Below are positions 61,669 through 64,000 of a stretch of DNA of 64,000 nt, piece after piece. Made by a program: the position numbers and the translations under genes. Numbering within the stretch: position 1 is the first letter of the stretch; each line of letters starts with the position of its first letter. The DNA comes from Acidobacterium sp049965615 (lineage in GTDB: Bacteria; Acidobacteriota; Terriglobia; Terriglobales; Acidobacteriaceae). Below the pieces are notes generated by a model. That model worked only from the letters and a program-made list of their open reading frames with translations, did no database searches and was not told the origin of the DNA. The stretch spans positions 128,874 to 192,873 of the forward strand of contig JBMFWD010000001.1 of assembly GCA_049965615.1 (NCBI GenBank). Reading direction: 5' to 3'.

Positions 61669-62177
61669 CCCCCAAAAAGAGCCAACTTTCCTATGATTTT
61701 TAGAATATTCGCCACGCAGAAGTATCCAGAAAGCGACACAAACCGCCTTATCGGCTTCGAATAAAGTGATTTAGCAGAAAATTCCAAACCTGGAATTACA
61801 ATCTCGCAATTTGGTAAAAAAAAGATTGACCTTCGACGCAACTCCATTTACGGTACTCATGGCTGGTAGCTGGCGGAGCCCAAATTCAGGCTTTCGTGCA
61901 ATTCTCGCCTCTGGCTTCCTGTTTCAGACAATCCGATCCTGGCTGCTCATCGAACCCCCGGCGATGCAGCCGAGTACCTCTTTGTCGAAAATTCAGGCCA
62001 GATGCAGGAAGTTACCGATTCACGTTACTACCGGGGCAGTTTTTTTGCCTTCAGCCTTCAAGAATTTGTGACCAAAGCGGCAGTGAAAAGCGTCTAAGTA
62101 TATGTCTGGCAGTTTTCAATACCAGGCCTTTCCACAAAAAATGGCCGTCGAAAGTACACAGGAGGATTTTGACTTTT
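61669..62177. other. AT-richer intergenic region upstream of rpoZ/rho
   Basis: 509 bp with no accepted gene. Frames at 61811-62071 (plus) and 61656-61847 (minus) have no ribosome site or similarity. A promoter-like pair, TTGACC (61826-61831) and TACGGT (61849-61854) with a 17-bp spacer, would leave a leader of about 320 nt before the rpoZ candidate. Confidence 0.6.
61826..61854 (+). promoter_or_regulatory. Candidate promoter for the rpoZ-rho region
   Basis: TTGACC and TACGGT separated by 17 bp. The -10 is weak. No other good pair was seen closer to the rpoZ candidate. Confidence 0.3.
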
Positions 62178-62408
62178 ATGCGCTCTGATCTGGTTTTTGG
62201 GGCACTCACCCACGTGCAAAACCGTTATAACCTTTGCCAGCTGGCTTCCAAGGCGACTCGCAAGCTGCACAAGCCCAGCACTCGTCTCCAGGACACCACC
62301 AACGAGGTCCTGGCCCATTTCCACCAAGCCAACCCCATGCGTGGCTCCTTGCCCCCCGCTGCTGCTCACAAAGCTGCTTCTCAGTCCCAACAGCGCCGCG
62401 CTGCCTAA
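62178..62408 (+). CDS. rpoZ: DNA-directed RNA polymerase omega subunit (candidate)
   Basis: 76-residue protein starting at ATG 62178 (AGGAGG at 62160-62165, 12 nt upstream). The core THVQNRYNLCQLASKATRKL followed by TRLQDTTNEVLAHF fits the omega pattern NRF-x-L-x(4)-A-x(3)-A-x-Q then D-x-TT. The tail is Ala/Gln-rich. Omega stabilises beta' and aids polymerase assembly. An intrinsic terminator sits just after it, before rho. The usual gmk partner is absent. Confidence 0.68.
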   Translation: MRSDLVFGALTHVQNRYNLCQLASKATRKLHKPSTRLQDTTNEVLAHFHQANPMRGSLPPAAAHKAASQSQQRRAA

Positions 62409-62412
62409 GCGC

Positions 62413-62435
62413 GGCCTGTTGCCCGGGCCTTTTTT
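62413..62435 (+). terminator. Intrinsic terminator between rpoZ candidate and rho
   Basis: GGCCTG (62413-62418) pairs with CGGGCC (62424-62429), one T-G pair, and is followed by TTTTTT. It lies 92 bp before the rho ATG and could be a terminator for the rpoZ candidate or an attenuator in a common transcript. Confidence 0.65.
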
Positions 62436-62526
62436 CACCCATCCCATCCCCCCTGATTCCTCCTCATCCTCCTTCCTCTTCTGCTTACTACCCCTCATCT
62501 GATCCAGAATCTCACCGCAGGTACCC

Positions 62527-63777
<1,251 letters not shown>

Positions 63778-63802
63778 CAAAAAGCACACATCACCCAAAG
63801 CA

Positions 63803-63837
63803 AAACGGCGTTCCCACCAGGGAACGCCGTTTGTTTT
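63803..63837 (+). terminator. Intrinsic terminator after rho
   Basis: AAACGGCGTTCCC (63803-63815) pairs with GGGAACGCCGTTT (63820-63832) around ACCA and is followed by GTTTT. Confidence 0.9.
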
Positions 63838-63871
63838 GTCCACACCGCTAACCCAACCAGGATGGGGGCGC

Positions 63872-63896
63872 CCCGTCCAAGCTCCGCTTGGGCGGG
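63872..63896. repeat. Palindromic repeat A, copy 6 (variant)
   Basis: CCCGTCCAAGC (63872-63882) pairs with GCTTGGGCGGG (63886-63896) around TCC, including the same T-G wobble. The remaining ~100 bp to the window end show no gene. Confidence 0.65.
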
Positions 63897-64000
63897 ATAG
63901 GATTCAGATCGGATGTCCCATTCATCCTAAAAACCGCAGTCGCTAGCCAGCAGGGCGCATGTTTTGAGGAGTTTTTGAGGCCTATGCGGAAGGATTCTGG

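Noticed and set aside
61811..62071. 86-codon frame in the rpoZ leader
   Set aside because: No ribosome site, no similarity, overlaps the only promoter-like pair.

Overview
This window reads as chromosomal DNA of a GC-rich, Gram-negative bacterium, most likely an Acidobacteriota of the Terriglobia/Acidobacteriaceae type. That assignment is inference. It rests on high GC, frequent GTG and TTG starts, LPS genes (fabZ-lpxA-lpxI), an omega-subunit-like gene of unusual sequence just before rho, and a lysine/alanine-rich histone-H1-like protein. No rRNA, tRNA, insertion sequence, prophage or CRISPR array was recognised. Most of the window is tightly packed housekeeping sequence. Nearly every gene casts a long antisense open frame, which I have left out.

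Layout. 1-3.6 kb: end of trpS, then scpA, scpB and an rluB-type pseudouridine synthase (chromosome condensation plus rRNA modification). 3.6-9.6 kb: a glycosyltransferase, an unknown gene behind a degenerate CIRCE-like site, the HslVU protease on the minus strand, a small membrane protein and a CDF zinc exporter. 9.6-21.2 kb: nucleoside hydrolase, prfA-prmC, an M29 aminopeptidase, an orphan MacB-type permease, a DPP-IV-like peptidase, an MBL-fold hydrolase, a TauE permease, an HSL esterase and an FkbM methyltransferase. 21.2-29.3 kb: lepA, a LysM lytic transglycosylase, the H1-like protein, an exported peroxiredoxin, and lpxI, lpxA and fabZ. 29.3-32.4 kb: an accessory segment with palindromic repeats and a visibly AT-richer tcmP / Gp37-Gp68 gene pair. 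32.4-46.6 kb: transaldolase, FAH-family hydrolase, FnIII lipoprotein, epimerase, XRE-cupin regulator, typA, a NiCoT transporter, a TacAT-like toxin-antitoxin pair, a DinB protein, a tiny His-rich exported peptide, tldD-tldE and an AIM24 protein. 46.7-51.7 kb: yidC, yidD, rnpA and rpmH on the minus strand, facing away from dnaA. 51.9-64 kb: DHA2 exporter, vapBC, a lipase-maturation-factor-like membrane protein, an iron-trafficking protein, a polysaccharide deacetylase, HtrA, coaE with a divergent Trm112-like gene, comM, an rpoZ candidate and rho.

The most interesting signals are: (1) the AT-richer tcmP / Gp37-Gp68 pair, two families of unknown biochemistry that are known to co-occur, here convergent with overlapping 3' ends; (2) dispersed palindromic repeats, one of which appears to have inserted in frame in a polysaccharide-deacetylase gene; (3) a toxin-antitoxin promoter whose -35/-10 spacer lies inside a perfect 25-bp palindrome; (4) an ScpB whose first winged helix is split by a long Ala/Glu-rich insert; (5) a dnaA locus without dnaN and without visible DnaA boxes, followed by a perfect 30-bp palindrome.
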